The translations under genes were made by a program, and so were the position numbers. A stretch of 64,000 nt of DNA from Aequorivita aurantiaca (GTDB lineage: Bacteria; Bacteroidota; Bacteroidia; Flavobacteriales; Flavobacteriaceae): positions 46,089 to 110,088 of the forward strand of contig NZ_JAUGQQ010000007.1 of assembly GCF_030410135.1 (NCBI RefSeq). Reading direction: 5' to 3'. Below the pieces are notes generated by a model. It made no database searches. It saw only the letters and a list, made by a program, of their open reading frames with translations, and was not told the DNA's origin. Shown one piece after another: positions 53,342-61,776 of this stretch. The first letter of the stretch is position 1. Each line of letters begins with the position of its first letter.

Positions 53342-54547
53342 TTATAATTCTAGGATAATCTGGTTTTTTAGAATATCCTCGAACGTTTCACGCTTCCGAA
53401 TTAAATGGGCCTTTCCCTTATACCATAACACTTCTGCAGGTCTGTATCTTGAATTATAGTTGCTGGACATTGTAAAACAATAGGCTCCAGCATTGTGGAA
53501 GGAAAGAATATCCTCTTCGTGTACTTCGGGAATTCGGCGGTTGTTGGCAAACGTATCTGTTTCGCATATATAGCCAGTTACCGTATAGAATCGATCCCTT
53601 CCGTGCGGGCGCGAAATATTCTTAATTTCGTGCTGTGACCCATAAAGCATGGGTCGGATTAGGTGGTTAAAGCCACTGTCCACCTGTGCAAAAACGGTAG
53701 AAGTTGTTTGTTTAATTACATTTACCTTCACCAAAAACTGACCCGCCTCGCTGACCAAAAATTTGCCTGGCTCAAAGGCTAGGGTTAATTTCTTTCCATA
53801 TTTTTTACAGAAATCATTGAAGCGCTTGCTCAATTTTTTGCCCAATTCCTCTACATTGGTTTCAACATCGCCTTCTTTGTACGGCACTTTAAAACCACTT
53901 CCGAAATCAATAAATTCAAGATTATCAAAATTTTCCGCAGCATTGAAAAGTATTTCCGAAGCATACAGAAAAACGTCGATATCCAGAATATCACTTCCGG
54001 TATGCATGTGGATTCCGTTTATGTTCATACCCGTATTTTCGACAATCCTTTTTAGCAAAGGCATTTGGTGTATTGAAATTCCAAACTTACTATCAATATG
54101 CCCCACAGATATATTCGTATTTCCGCCAGCCATTACGTGCGGATTAATACGTATGCAAACGGGCGTTTCAGGATGCTTGGTTCCAAACTGTTCCAAAATG
54201 GAAAGATTGTCAATATTGATCTGAACCCCAAGTTTGGCAGCCCTTTCTATTTCCTCTAAGGAAATTCCGTTCGGTGTGTAGATAATATCCTGGGGCTTGG
54301 CGCCCGCTTCCAGACCCAGCATTACTTCCTGTATTGAAACTGTGTCCAAACCACTGCCCATATTAATGAGCAACTTTAGCACCGAAATATTTGAAAGTGC
54401 TTTAACCGCATAATTTATCCTTAAACTGTCAACCTTATCAAAAGCACCAGTCAATCGTTTATATTGCTTTTCAATTTTAGCGGCATCATAAACATAAACA
54501 GGGCTTCCGAATTCTTGGGCTATCGCCAAAAGGTCTTGATTTTTCAT
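53342..54547 (-). CDS. lysA: Diaminopimelate decarboxylase
   Basis: A 401-residue PLP enzyme producing L-lysine from meso-diaminopimelate. The barrel lysine lies in LRINYAVKALSN (Lys about 49); other parts are GINGIHMHTGSDI (here NGIHMHTGSD), DFGSGFKVPY (PLP-phosphate binding) and the C-terminal CETDTFANNRRIP region with the catalytic Cys. Length and motifs fit LysA; relationship to ornithine/arginine decarboxylases of the same fold is less likely because the CESxD-like motif is present. Divergent from sucC. Confidence 0.93.
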   Translation of the reverse strand: MKNQDLLAIAQEFGSPVYVYDAAKIEKQYKRLTGAFDKVDSLRINYAVKALSNISVLKLLINMGSGLDTVSIQEVMLGLEAGAKPQDIIYTPNGISLEEIERAAKLGVQINIDNLSILEQFGTKHPETPVCIRINPHVMAGGNTNISVGHIDSKFGISIHQMPLLKRIVENTGMNINGIHMHTGSDILDIDVFLYASEILFNAAENFDNLEFIDFGSGFKVPYKEGDVETNVEELGKKLSKRFNDFCKKYGKKLTLAFEPGKFLVSEAGQFLVKVNVIKQTTSTVFAQVDSGFNHLIRPMLYGSQHEIKNISRPHGRDRFYTVTGYICETDTFANNRRIPEVHEEDILSFHNAGAYCFTMSSNYNSRYRPAEVLWYKGKAHLIRKRETFEDILKNQIILEL

Positions 54548-54580
54548 CGTCTTAAGAATAAATTTTTAAAAATTAAGGCG

Positions 54581-54588
54581 CAAAAATA
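54581..54588 (-). promoter_or_regulatory. Candidate -7 element of lysA
   Basis: On the minus strand TATTTTTG, 33 bp before the lysA ATG. Matches TAnnTTTG. The -33 box is not evident. Confidence 0.5.
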
Positions 54589-54704
54589 AGCATGTAGCGC
54601 CAATTACTTCACTAATAATTACTTAATTTTAAATTTTCGGGAATTTCGAAAAACCTTCCAAAGCAATGCTATAAAAAACATTAGTGCATTCCTGCAACAT
54701 TTGT

Positions 54705-54712
54705 TATTTTTG
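54705..54712 (+). promoter_or_regulatory. Candidate -7 element of sucC
   Basis: TATTTTTG, 52 bp before the sucC ATG. The -33 box is not evident. Facing the lysA element, it makes this a divergent promoter region. Confidence 0.5.
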
Positions 54713-54764
54713 CTTACCATAAACAAGCCTACCCGCCAAATCGGGAGGGTACAAAACCGCAACT

Positions 54765-55955
54765 ATGAATTTACACGAATATCAGGGAAAAGAGATTTTA
54801 AATAGTTTTGGCGTTGAAATACAGCGCGGAATCGTGGCCACAACCCCAAAAGAAGCAGTGGAAGCCGCTAAAAAACTTACCGAAGAAACCGGTACCGGCT
54901 GGCACGTAATTAAAGCACAAGTTCACGCAGGAGGCCGCGGAAAAGGTGGCGGTGTAAAGCTTGCAAAAAATATAAAGGAAGTTGAGGACATTTCCTCAAA
55001 TATTATAGGAATGGACCTTGTTACGCCACAGACTTCTGCCGAGGGCAAGAGAGTTCATCAGGTTTTGGTTGCTGAAGATGTATATTATCCTGGCGATAGC
55101 GAGCCTGAGGAGTATTATATTAGCGTACTCCTAAACCGTTCAACCGGAAGAAACATGATTATGTATTCCACCGAAGGAGGGATGGACATTGAAACCGTTG
55201 CCGAGGAAACCCCACATTTAATTTTCACTGAAGAAATTGATCCCGCCGTGGGCCTTTTGGGCTTTCAGGCGAGAAGGGTTGCGTTTAATCTTGGCTTAAG
55301 CGGAAAGGCCTTTAAGGAAATGACCAAATTTATTACCGCACTTTATAAGGCTTACAATGAATCTGATGCTTCCCTTTTCGAGATAAATCCTGTTTTAAAA
55401 ACCAGCGACGATAAAATTATAGCTGTTGATGCTAAAGTAAGTATTGACGACAATTCCCTTTTCCGCCATAGCAACTATGAGCAAATGCGTGACAAACGCG
55501 AAGAAAATCCCGTAGAGGTTGAAGCAAAGGAAAAAGGTCTTAATTATGTGGACTTAGACGGCAACGTTGGCTGTATGGTAAACGGGGCCGGGCTGGCAAT
55601 GGCAACAATGGACCTTATTAAACAAGCTGGCGGGGAGCCTGCAAATTTCCTTGACGTAGGTGGAACAGCAGATGCAGAGCGTGTAGAGGCAGCTTTTAAA
55701 TTGATTTTGAAAGATCCAAGTGTAAAGGCAATCCTGATCAATATTTTTGGAGGTATCGTTCGGTGCGATCGTGTAGCTCAAGGGGTTATTGATGCTTACA
55801 AAAACATGGGTACTATTCATGTGCCTATCATTGTTCGATTGCAAGGAACTAACGCCGATATTGCCAAAAAATTAATTGACGACAGTGGTTTGGACGTGCA
55901 AAGTGCCATAGAATTCCAAGAAGCCGCAGACAAGGTAAAGGCAGTTCTTTCGTAA
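54765..55955 (+). CDS. sucC: Succinyl-CoA synthetase subunit beta
   Basis: A 396-residue subunit of the TCA-cycle ligase that converts succinyl-CoA to succinate with ATP or GTP formation. It has the ATP-grasp part ([18 protein letters not shown] at the start, [18 protein letters not shown]) and the C-terminal CoA-ligase-like part ([49 protein letters not shown]). The catalytic phosphohistidine is in the alpha subunit, which is not in this window: sucD is absent here, as often in Bacteroidetes. It ends in a terminator. Confidence 0.97.
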   Translation: MNLHEYQGKEILNSFGVEIQRGIVATTPKEAVEAAKKLTEETGTGWHVIKAQVHAGGRGKGGGVKLAKNIKEVEDISSNIIGMDLVTPQTSAEGKRVHQVLVAEDVYYPGDSEPEEYYISVLLNRSTGRNMIMYSTEGGMDIETVAEETPHLIFTEEIDPAVGLLGFQARRVAFNLGLSGKAFKEMTKFITALYKAYNESDASLFEINPVLKTSDDKIIAVDAKVSIDDNSLFRHSNYEQMRDKREENPVEVEAKEKGLNYVDLDGNVGCMVNGAGLAMATMDLIKQAGGEPANFLDVGGTADAERVEAAFKLILKDPSVKAILINIFGGIVRCDRVAQGVIDAYKNMGTIHVPIIVRLQGTNADIAKKLIDDSGLDVQSAIEFQEAADKVKAVLS

Positions 55956-55973
55956 AATTTTTTAATATATGCC

Positions 55974-56006
55974 AAGGCCCTTGGTGAATGTCAAGGGCCT
56001 TTTTTA
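55974..56006 (+). terminator. Terminator of sucC
   Basis: AAGGCCCTTG, an 8-nt loop, then CAAGGGCCTT and TTTTT. A 10-bp perfect stem, 19 bp after the stop codon. Confidence 0.93.
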
Positions 56007-56020
56007 TTTAAAAGAATGTT

Positions 56021-56416
56021 ATGGGAAAAAATCCTAAAACGTTATTAAGTGATTTAATTAGTATGGTAATGGCCGATGGAAAAATTAAAAATTCCGAGAT
56101 AGCCTTCATAAAAAAATTGGCCAGCCGGACCAACATTTCTGAAAGGGAACTTGTTGATTTGTTCGAAAACCCACAAACCTCTCGTCCTGTCTTTAGTGAG
56201 GTGGAACGAATCACGCATTTCTATAAATTGATTTTGATGATGAAAATAGACAATGAAACCCATCATTCTGAAATAGTGGCGTTGAAGAATTTTGGTCTGA
56301 AAATGGGAATTCGCCCCGTAGTTGCAGATCAAATTATGCTGAAAATGGATGCTTCCGAAGAAAAATTGGTTTCTGCCGAAGAACTTCTGAATATTTTTAA
56401 AATTTATTACAATTAA
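56021..56416 (+). CDS. TerB-like helical protein
   Basis: A 131-residue all-helical protein. LISMVMADGKIKNSEIAFIKKLASR at residues 12-36 has the D-G-x-x-x-x-E pattern of TerB-like domains, which bind metal ions. A second similar block is MMKIDNETHHSEIVALKNFGLKMG. Such proteins are linked to tellurite resistance or stress signalling, but isolated TerB-like proteins have no settled function. Its stop overlaps the end of the leftward DUF2254 gene by 4 bp (convergent). Confidence 0.85.
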   Translation: MGKNPKTLLSDLISMVMADGKIKNSEIAFIKKLASRTNISERELVDLFENPQTSRPVFSEVERITHFYKLILMMKIDNETHHSEIVALKNFGLKMGIRPVVADQIMLKMDASEEKLVSAEELLNIFKIYYN

Positions 56417-57702
56417 CCGGCTAAGCCCTTAATTGCCTCAATATCCTTTTGGGATTCAAATGAATTTTTAGCTTGTTCCAAAAGTGTTCTTATTTCGTCC
56501 TTGATTATTCCGTGGTAATAAGCTTCAGCTGCGGGCTGTTTTTGAAGATAATTTAGCATCCATAACAATTTCTGAACAATCACCGGGTCGTTTTTGCAAT
56601 AGGTGCGTAAGGACGCCATCACGTTATACATCAACTCCTCGAAACCTACAACGGCAATTTTAAAATAGATTTCCTTTTCACCAGAGCGTGAATTGGTTGA
56701 CTTAATAATTCCATTGTCCAATTTTTGCATCCGCACTGCAAACAGATCAGTCAAATAATCGATGGCATTTATAGCCGTGCCTGGGTCATTTATTCCTGGC
56801 GACATTGCCTTTACGGCTATTTCAGTAATTTGTTTGAAAGCAAGAATATAATTATCCTCCACTAATTCGCCGCGCGAAAAACTAATATTGTCCACAATAG
56901 CATTTAGGATTCTTTCATCAAGTTCCTTTTCCGATTTGATAAAAACCGCATTTCTTAAAACAAATAGCCCTTTCGGAATAGTAATATAAATTCTAGTATT
57001 TACCTTTTCGCATATTTCAATAATATTATTTATGGAAATATTCTGGAAATAACCACTACGCCCGGCCTTATATTCATACCAGTTATCAGTCGTTGGAAAT
57101 GACAGCTGCTTATTTTGTTCAGATTCGATCAAACGATTCAATCTCTTATGGGCATGGTCAAAAATGCCGTCCAAAATGTTGTTAATCTGTATACTTTGGG
57201 AAATGTTATGGATGAAATATATAAATGCCACCAAACAAAGAATAGTGAAAAAAGTTCCCAATAGTACCGATAGCCCTGGTAGCGTGTATTTTTCTTCACT
57301 GGGTTCAATTGAAAAAATCGTGAAAATGTTATAAAAAATGGTAGCCAAAAAAATACCCAATATAAACTGGTGGCGCTTATCACTAATCAATCCGGGAAGC
57401 AGTCGCGGCGAATAGTTGCTGGAAGCTTGGCTTAAAAGGAGCATTACCATGGAAAAACTAAAAACCATCAATGAAATTAAACCGGTTAAGCAAGCACTTA
57501 AAACGGTAAGGGCCGTGTCGCCATCTTCCACCATCAGTATTGGGAATACGTCCATTATATTTCGGGAGATGCCCTGTTGTTCCAAATAAATCATTAAAAG
57601 TGAAAACAGAAATCCCGACAAAGCGAGTAGCGTCGGGTAGAATGCAATTTTACTTTCAATGCTATGGAAGAAGTCGATAATTCGATTGAATATTTTGGAC
57701 AT
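56413..57702 (-). CDS. DUF2254 membrane protein
   Basis: A 429-residue protein with about four membrane spans in the first 160 residues (IAFYPTLLALSGFLFSLLMIYL, LMVFSFSMVMLLLSQASSNYSPRLL, FLATIFYNIFTIF, LGTFFTILCLVAFIYFIHNI). The segment SSNYSPRLLPGLI is a DUF2254 hallmark. The C-terminal cytoplasmic part is mixed alpha/beta with AMSPGINDPGTAINAIDYL. No function has been shown. I prefer the ATG at 57702, which starts MSKIFNRIIDFF, to the upstream ATG at 57738. Confidence 0.9.
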   Translation of the reverse strand: MSKIFNRIIDFFHSIESKIAFYPTLLALSGFLFSLLMIYLEQQGISRNIMDVFPILMVEDGDTALTVLSACLTGLISLMVFSFSMVMLLLSQASSNYSPRLLPGLISDKRHQFILGIFLATIFYNIFTIFSIEPSEEKYTLPGLSVLLGTFFTILCLVAFIYFIHNISQSIQINNILDGIFDHAHKRLNRLIESEQNKQLSFPTTDNWYEYKAGRSGYFQNISINNIIEICEKVNTRIYITIPKGLFVLRNAVFIKSEKELDERILNAIVDNISFSRGELVEDNYILAFKQITEIAVKAMSPGINDPGTAINAIDYLTDLFAVRMQKLDNGIIKSTNSRSGEKEIYFKIAVVGFEELMYNVMASLRTYCKNDPVIVQKLLWMLNYLQKQPAAEAYYHGIIKDEIRTLLEQAKNSFESQKDIEAIKGLAG

Positions 57703-57876
57703 AAGAAACCGTTCAATGTTTAATTTAAAAGTACACAATCCATTGAGAACTGATGTTGTTACGACAAAATGTCCGAGAAAAAGGAATTAAAAAGGTCATT
57801 CTGTCGTGAAATTTGCTTTGGAATTGTTGTTGCCATTAAGTAGGAAAATAATAGAAAAATATAACAATATTTAGAT

Positions 57877-58308
57877 ATGAAAACAGTTAATAGAAACAAC
57901 ATTTGGTTGCCGTCACTATTGGACAATCTCTTTTTGGACAGCAGATTGGATGGGCTTAAGAATTATGAAACATTTAGCATTCCAGCGGTAAATATCTTTG
58001 AAAATTTGCCGAATTTTGTAGTCGAGTTGGCAGTTCCGGGACTAAAGAAAGAAGACTTTGCCATTGAAGTTGAGGAAGATACTTTAAAGATCTCTTCAAA
58101 AAAGGTGGAAGAAAAGAAAGAGGAAAATAACGATTCCCGAATCAGAAGAAGGGAATTCAATTACGCAACTTTCGAACGCTCTTTTAAACTTCCGGAAAAC
58201 ATTAAAGCTGAAGATATTCAGGCCAATTACGAAAATGGAGTCCTACGGGTTACCCTTCCGAAAATGGAAGAAAAGAAAGCATTGAAGAAAATGGTTGAGA
58301 TTTCATAA
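57877..58308 (+). CDS. Small heat-shock protein (Hsp20/alpha-crystallin)
   Basis: A 143-residue small heat-shock protein. The alpha-crystallin domain runs from about 33 (IPAVNIFENLPNFVVELAVPG) to about 130, with the family GVLRVTLPK (A-x-x-x-N-G-V-L motif) near 124-134 and a C-terminal KMVEIS. It oligomerises and holds unfolded proteins. No recognised heat-shock promoter element was identified. Confidence 0.95.
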   Translation: MKTVNRNNIWLPSLLDNLFLDSRLDGLKNYETFSIPAVNIFENLPNFVVELAVPGLKKEDFAIEVEEDTLKISSKKVEEKKEENNDSRIRRREFNYATFERSFKLPENIKAEDIQANYENGVLRVTLPKMEEKKALKKMVEIS

Positions 58309-58341
58309 TTGAAATTTAATTTGGTTAGTTAGTTGAAAATG

Positions 58342-58374
58342 ACCGCGTGCTACTCAATCGGTACGCGGTTTTTT
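58342..58374 (+). terminator. Terminator of the Hsp20 gene
   Basis: ACCGCGT, a 14-nt loop, ACGCGGT then TTTTTT; the stem may extend by two pairs. It lies between convergent Hsp20 and rluF genes. Confidence 0.85.
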
Positions 58375-58381
58375 CATGGGG

Positions 58382-59236
58382 TTAACCCGGCCCTCTCCTT
58401 CGTCTTCCGGCAGTTTTATTTTGCTCCCGCTTTGCATTTCGCTCCTCTTGCCTCTTCTTTTCGGGCTTTATTGGTTCCACAGCTTTTTGTCGGCCATCTT
58501 TTTGATAAACCTGAGGCAGCCCGTCACTGTCCTTTACCGAATCCCGTAGCGTTTTCAATTCAATCGCAGTAAGATCGCGCCATTCGCCCACTGGCAAATC
58601 CCCCAATTTCAAATTCATTAAGCGTATTCGTTGCAAGGCCACCACTTCATAACCCAAATATTCGCACATTCGCCGAATTTGCCTATTTAATCCCTGCACT
58701 AAAATTATTCTAAATTCAAATCTGCTAATCCTCTCAACCTTACAACGCTTGGTTACCGTATCCAAAATAGGGATTCCCGAGCCCATTCTTTTTATAAATT
58801 CATCCGTAACGTGCCGGTCCACTTTTACAATGTATTCCTTTTCGTGCTTATTGCCCGCACGTAGAATTTTATTTACAATATCGCCCTCGTTCGTCAACAA
58901 TAGCAAACCCTCACTCGGTTTATCCAATCTTCCCACGGGAAAAATGCGCTCGGGGTGGTTTATAAAATCAATTACGTTGTCATCAAAACGGGTATCGGTA
59001 GTACAGGTGATGCCCACGGGTTTGTTCAGCATTATGAAGACTTCGTTTGTATTTTCAGAAATTAGCTTCCCATCCACGCGCACCTCATCCCCCGGCATCA
59101 CCCTATCGCCCAGCCCGCTTTTTTCGCCATTAATCGTTACACAACCTTTTTCAATTAAAGTGTCCGCCTCGCGGCGCGAACAGTAACCGCTGTCACTGAT
59201 GGCTTTGTTCAATCGTACGGAATCTGGATGGTGCAT
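58382..59236 (-). CDS. rluF: 23S rRNA pseudouridine(2604) synthase RluF
   Basis: A 284-residue enzyme. An S4 domain (about 5-65, [25 protein letters not shown]) is followed by the RsuA/RluB-type catalytic domain: the active Asp is in [18 protein letters not shown] (about 100-116). The C-terminal [29 protein letters not shown] matches RluF. After about 240 a very basic tail ([22 protein letters not shown]) is present, which likely contacts rRNA. Assignment to RluF over RluB/RsuA rests on the [14 protein letters not shown] block. Confidence 0.92.
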   Translation of the reverse strand: MHHPDSVRLNKAISDSGYCSRREADTLIEKGCVTINGEKSGLGDRVMPGDEVRVDGKLISENTNEVFIMLNKPVGITCTTDTRFDDNVIDFINHPERIFPVGRLDKPSEGLLLLTNEGDIVNKILRAGNKHEKEYIVKVDRHVTDEFIKRMGSGIPILDTVTKRCKVERISRFEFRIILVQGLNRQIRRMCEYLGYEVVALQRIRLMNLKLGDLPVGEWRDLTAIELKTLRDSVKDSDGLPQVYQKDGRQKAVEPIKPEKKRQEERNAKREQNKTAGRRRRGPG

Positions 59237-59352
59237 TTTTGATTTTTTTTGTAAAGATACAGTTACGATTACGAATTCAAAAAGGTTAAAATTGATTTAA
59301 ACATTCCTCGGGTGAAATCCAAAAATTGTAGTTTCAACCAAACAAAAAAATA

Positions 59353-60882
59353 ATGGCACTTTTAGGTTCAATCATCAAAACGGCAATCGATCTTCGCGGC
59401 GCATTAGTTTCAGAAAAATCGCCCGTTGAAGCGCAACAGGAAGTATTAAAAAATTTATTGGAAAAGGCAAAAAATACAGCTTTCGGAAAGTATTACGGCT
59501 TTGCGAAAATCCTTGAAGCTGATGATATTGAAAAAGCTTTTTCAGAAAAGATCCCTTATTTCGACTATCACGAAATGGAAGCCGAATGGTGGGGCAAAAC
59601 ACAGGAAGGGTTGGATGATATTTGCTGGCCGGGCAAGCCGACCTATTTTGCCCGAAGCAGCGGCACCACGGGAAAAACTTCAAAAAGAATTCCTGTGACC
59701 GATGAAATGATTGAGGCAATCCGCGCCACCGGCATCAAGCAAATTGGGGCACTTACTAATTTTGACATTCCCTCCGATTTTTATGACAAGGAAATAATGA
59801 TGCTTGGCAGCAGCACAAATCTGGAGAAACACGATGAATTTTTGGAAGGTGAAATAAGCGGTATCAGCGCCAGCAATATTCCTTTTTGGTTTCGAGGGTT
59901 TTACAAACCGGGCGAGGAGATTGCGCTGATGGAAGATTGGGACGAAAAAGTGGAAACCATCGCAAAGCGCGCAAGGGAGTGGGACATCGGCGCACTAAGC
60001 GGAATTCCGTCGTGGGTGGAATTAATGCTGAAAAAAGTGATTGAATATCACCATGCGAAAAACATACATGAAATTTGGCCCAACCTTCAAGTGTATACCA
60101 CAGGTGGCGTGGCTTTTCAGCCGTATGAGAAAAGTTTTAACCAATTGCTCGCCCGCCCCATTACAGTAATTGACACTTATTTGGCTTCGGAAGGTTTTCT
60201 GGCTTATCAGCAACGGCCTGATACCACATCGATGAAATTAGTTACCGATAATGGAATCTATTTTGAATTCGTTCCCTTTAAGCCTGAATATATTAACGAG
60301 GATGGGTCACTCTCGCAGGATGCGCCTGCCGTCACACTTGCAGAGGTGGAAAAAGACACAGATTATGTTTTATTAATCAGCACCGTTTCGGGCGCGTGGC
60401 GTTATTTAATTGGCGATACCATTGCCTTCACCGATATTGAAAAAGCCGAAATAAAAATTACTGGACGCACCAAATTCTTTTTAAACGTAGTAGGTTCCCA
60501 GCTTTCCGTAAATAAAATGGAAGTCGCTTTGCGGGAAATGGAAGAGAAATTCGATATTAAAATTCCTGAATTTACTATTGCTGCAATACAGATTAATGGC
60601 GAATATTTTCACCATTGGTATTTGGGAACGGAAACCAATATCAATCCCGAGGAAATAGCAACAGCATTGGACGAAGCCCTTAAAGGTGCAAACCGAAATT
60701 ATGACCGCACCCGCTCCAAATTGCTAAAGGGCGTAAAAGTAACAACCGTAAATCCCAATGTTTTTCATGAGTGGAGTGCCCATAACAAAAAGAAAGGTGG
60801 GCAGGTTAAAATGGAAAAGGTAATGAATGAGGAAAAATTTGCGGAATGGGAGGATTTTGTGAAAAAACAGGTTGGCCAGTAA
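59353..60882 (+). CDS. GH3 family protein
   Basis: A 509-residue protein of the GH3 auxin-responsive-promoter family, an acyl-adenylate-forming enzyme. The ATP-binding motif 1 is ARSSGTTGKTSKRIPVT (about 97-113), followed by VYTTGGVAFQPYEKSFNQL, then YLASEGFLAYQQRP (motif 2) and YLIGDTIAFTDIEKAEIKITGRTKFFLNVVGSQLS (motif 3). The family links amino acids to carboxylates in plants; bacterial members have no known substrate. Stand-alone. Confidence 0.93.
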   Translation: MALLGSIIKTAIDLRGALVSEKSPVEAQQEVLKNLLEKAKNTAFGKYYGFAKILEADDIEKAFSEKIPYFDYHEMEAEWWGKTQEGLDDICWPGKPTYFARSSGTTGKTSKRIPVTDEMIEAIRATGIKQIGALTNFDIPSDFYDKEIMMLGSSTNLEKHDEFLEGEISGISASNIPFWFRGFYKPGEEIALMEDWDEKVETIAKRAREWDIGALSGIPSWVELMLKKVIEYHHAKNIHEIWPNLQVYTTGGVAFQPYEKSFNQLLARPITVIDTYLASEGFLAYQQRPDTTSMKLVTDNGIYFEFVPFKPEYINEDGSLSQDAPAVTLAEVEKDTDYVLLISTVSGAWRYLIGDTIAFTDIEKAEIKITGRTKFFLNVVGSQLSVNKMEVALREMEEKFDIKIPEFTIAAIQINGEYFHHWYLGTETNINPEEIATALDEALKGANRNYDRTRSKLLKGVKVTTVNPNVFHEWSAHNKKKGGQVKMEKVMNEEKFAEWEDFVKKQVGQ

Positions 60883-61010
60883 TATCAAATTTTAAATCCT
60901 GTCTTTCTGGGACTGTCGAGGGGCCAAATTATTATCAAAACTGGACACCTTGAGTGAAAACGCAGGGTTCATTCCATAATAAAAAATACCTAATGCCTAA
61001 TGCCGATGCC

Positions 61011-61661
61011 TCAATCCTCTTGTTCAACAATTTCCGGCTCCTCCTCTACTTTATTCTCATTGATGAGTTCCATAACTTCTTCCGGGGAAATGTATAATCT
61101 GCGGATGCGCTCTTTGTATTTCTCTGAAAGATTGGCATTTTCCAGAATAAAGTTTTTCGTCATCAGAATATAATCGCCCATTCCGTGTTGTATGGCATAA
61201 GCGTCTGCCGCGCGTTCCACTTCCTTAATATGGAGGGGCGAAAACAAATATTTTAATCCGAAAATAAGCATCCCCATATTGGTTCGGTTGCGGTAGTCCA
61301 TAATGTGGCCGAGTTCGTGGCCAATCCACCCCACTTTTACGTCCGAAGGAATATCATCCATCGTGAATTCCTCCCCTTCAATCTGAATTTTTCGGCTTAT
61401 TAAAATAACATATTCCCGATTTTCCTTCGCCTTAAAAAAGCTGGTAAACCGAGGCTGCGCCTGCATTGTGGATTTTTTAATGTTGTTCTTAAATTTGAAG
61501 TCAATAGCGGTATCATACAATTCCGGGAAAAAGGTAAGTGCTTCAATCACTTCCTTTTTAATGCTTTGGGGGATAACCTTATTGTCTAAATTGATTGTTT
61601 GCGCTGTTAGCATAGAACAGGCAAAATACAAAATAGGGAATGTAAGGTGCGTTAAAGGCAT
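61011..61661 (-). CDS. Putative HExxH metallopeptidase, exported
   Basis: A 216-residue protein with a signal peptide (PLTHLTFPILYFACSMLTAQ). The motif WIGHELGHIMDY (about 110-121) is a zincin HExxH, and the conserved KEVERAADAYAIQHGMGDY (about 145-163) supplies the E-x-x-D third-ligand region. The rest is helical and ends acidic (EEEPEIVEQED). The M48/M78-like layout suggests a small peptidase on the periplasmic side. Family assignment is uncertain. Confidence 0.75.
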   Translation of the reverse strand: MPLTHLTFPILYFACSMLTAQTINLDNKVIPQSIKKEVIEALTFFPELYDTAIDFKFKNNIKKSTMQAQPRFTSFFKAKENREYVILISRKIQIEGEEFTMDDIPSDVKVGWIGHELGHIMDYRNRTNMGMLIFGLKYLFSPLHIKEVERAADAYAIQHGMGDYILMTKNFILENANLSEKYKERIRRLYISPEEVMELINENKVEEEPEIVEQED

Positions 61662-61680
61662 TGTAAAGTTATGGGTGGAC

Positions 61681-61750
61681 AGTTATGAGTTATGAGTTAT
61701 GAGTTAGGAGTTATGAGTTAGGAGTTAGGAGTTAGGAGTTAGGAGTTAGG
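61681..61750. repeat. Ten-copy 7-bp repeat (AGTTATG/AGTTAGG)
   Basis: Ten heptamers of AGTTATG or AGTTAGG lie between the uvrB stop and the peptidase start. The two variants alternate irregularly. Confidence 0.93.
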
Positions 61751-61776
61751 AGTTAATTGCTAATTGTCAATTAAAA

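Noticed and set aside
61752..61773. A+T-only inverted repeat as terminator of uvrB
   Set aside because: The 7-bp stem TTAATTG/CAATTAA has only one G-C pair, too weak to call.
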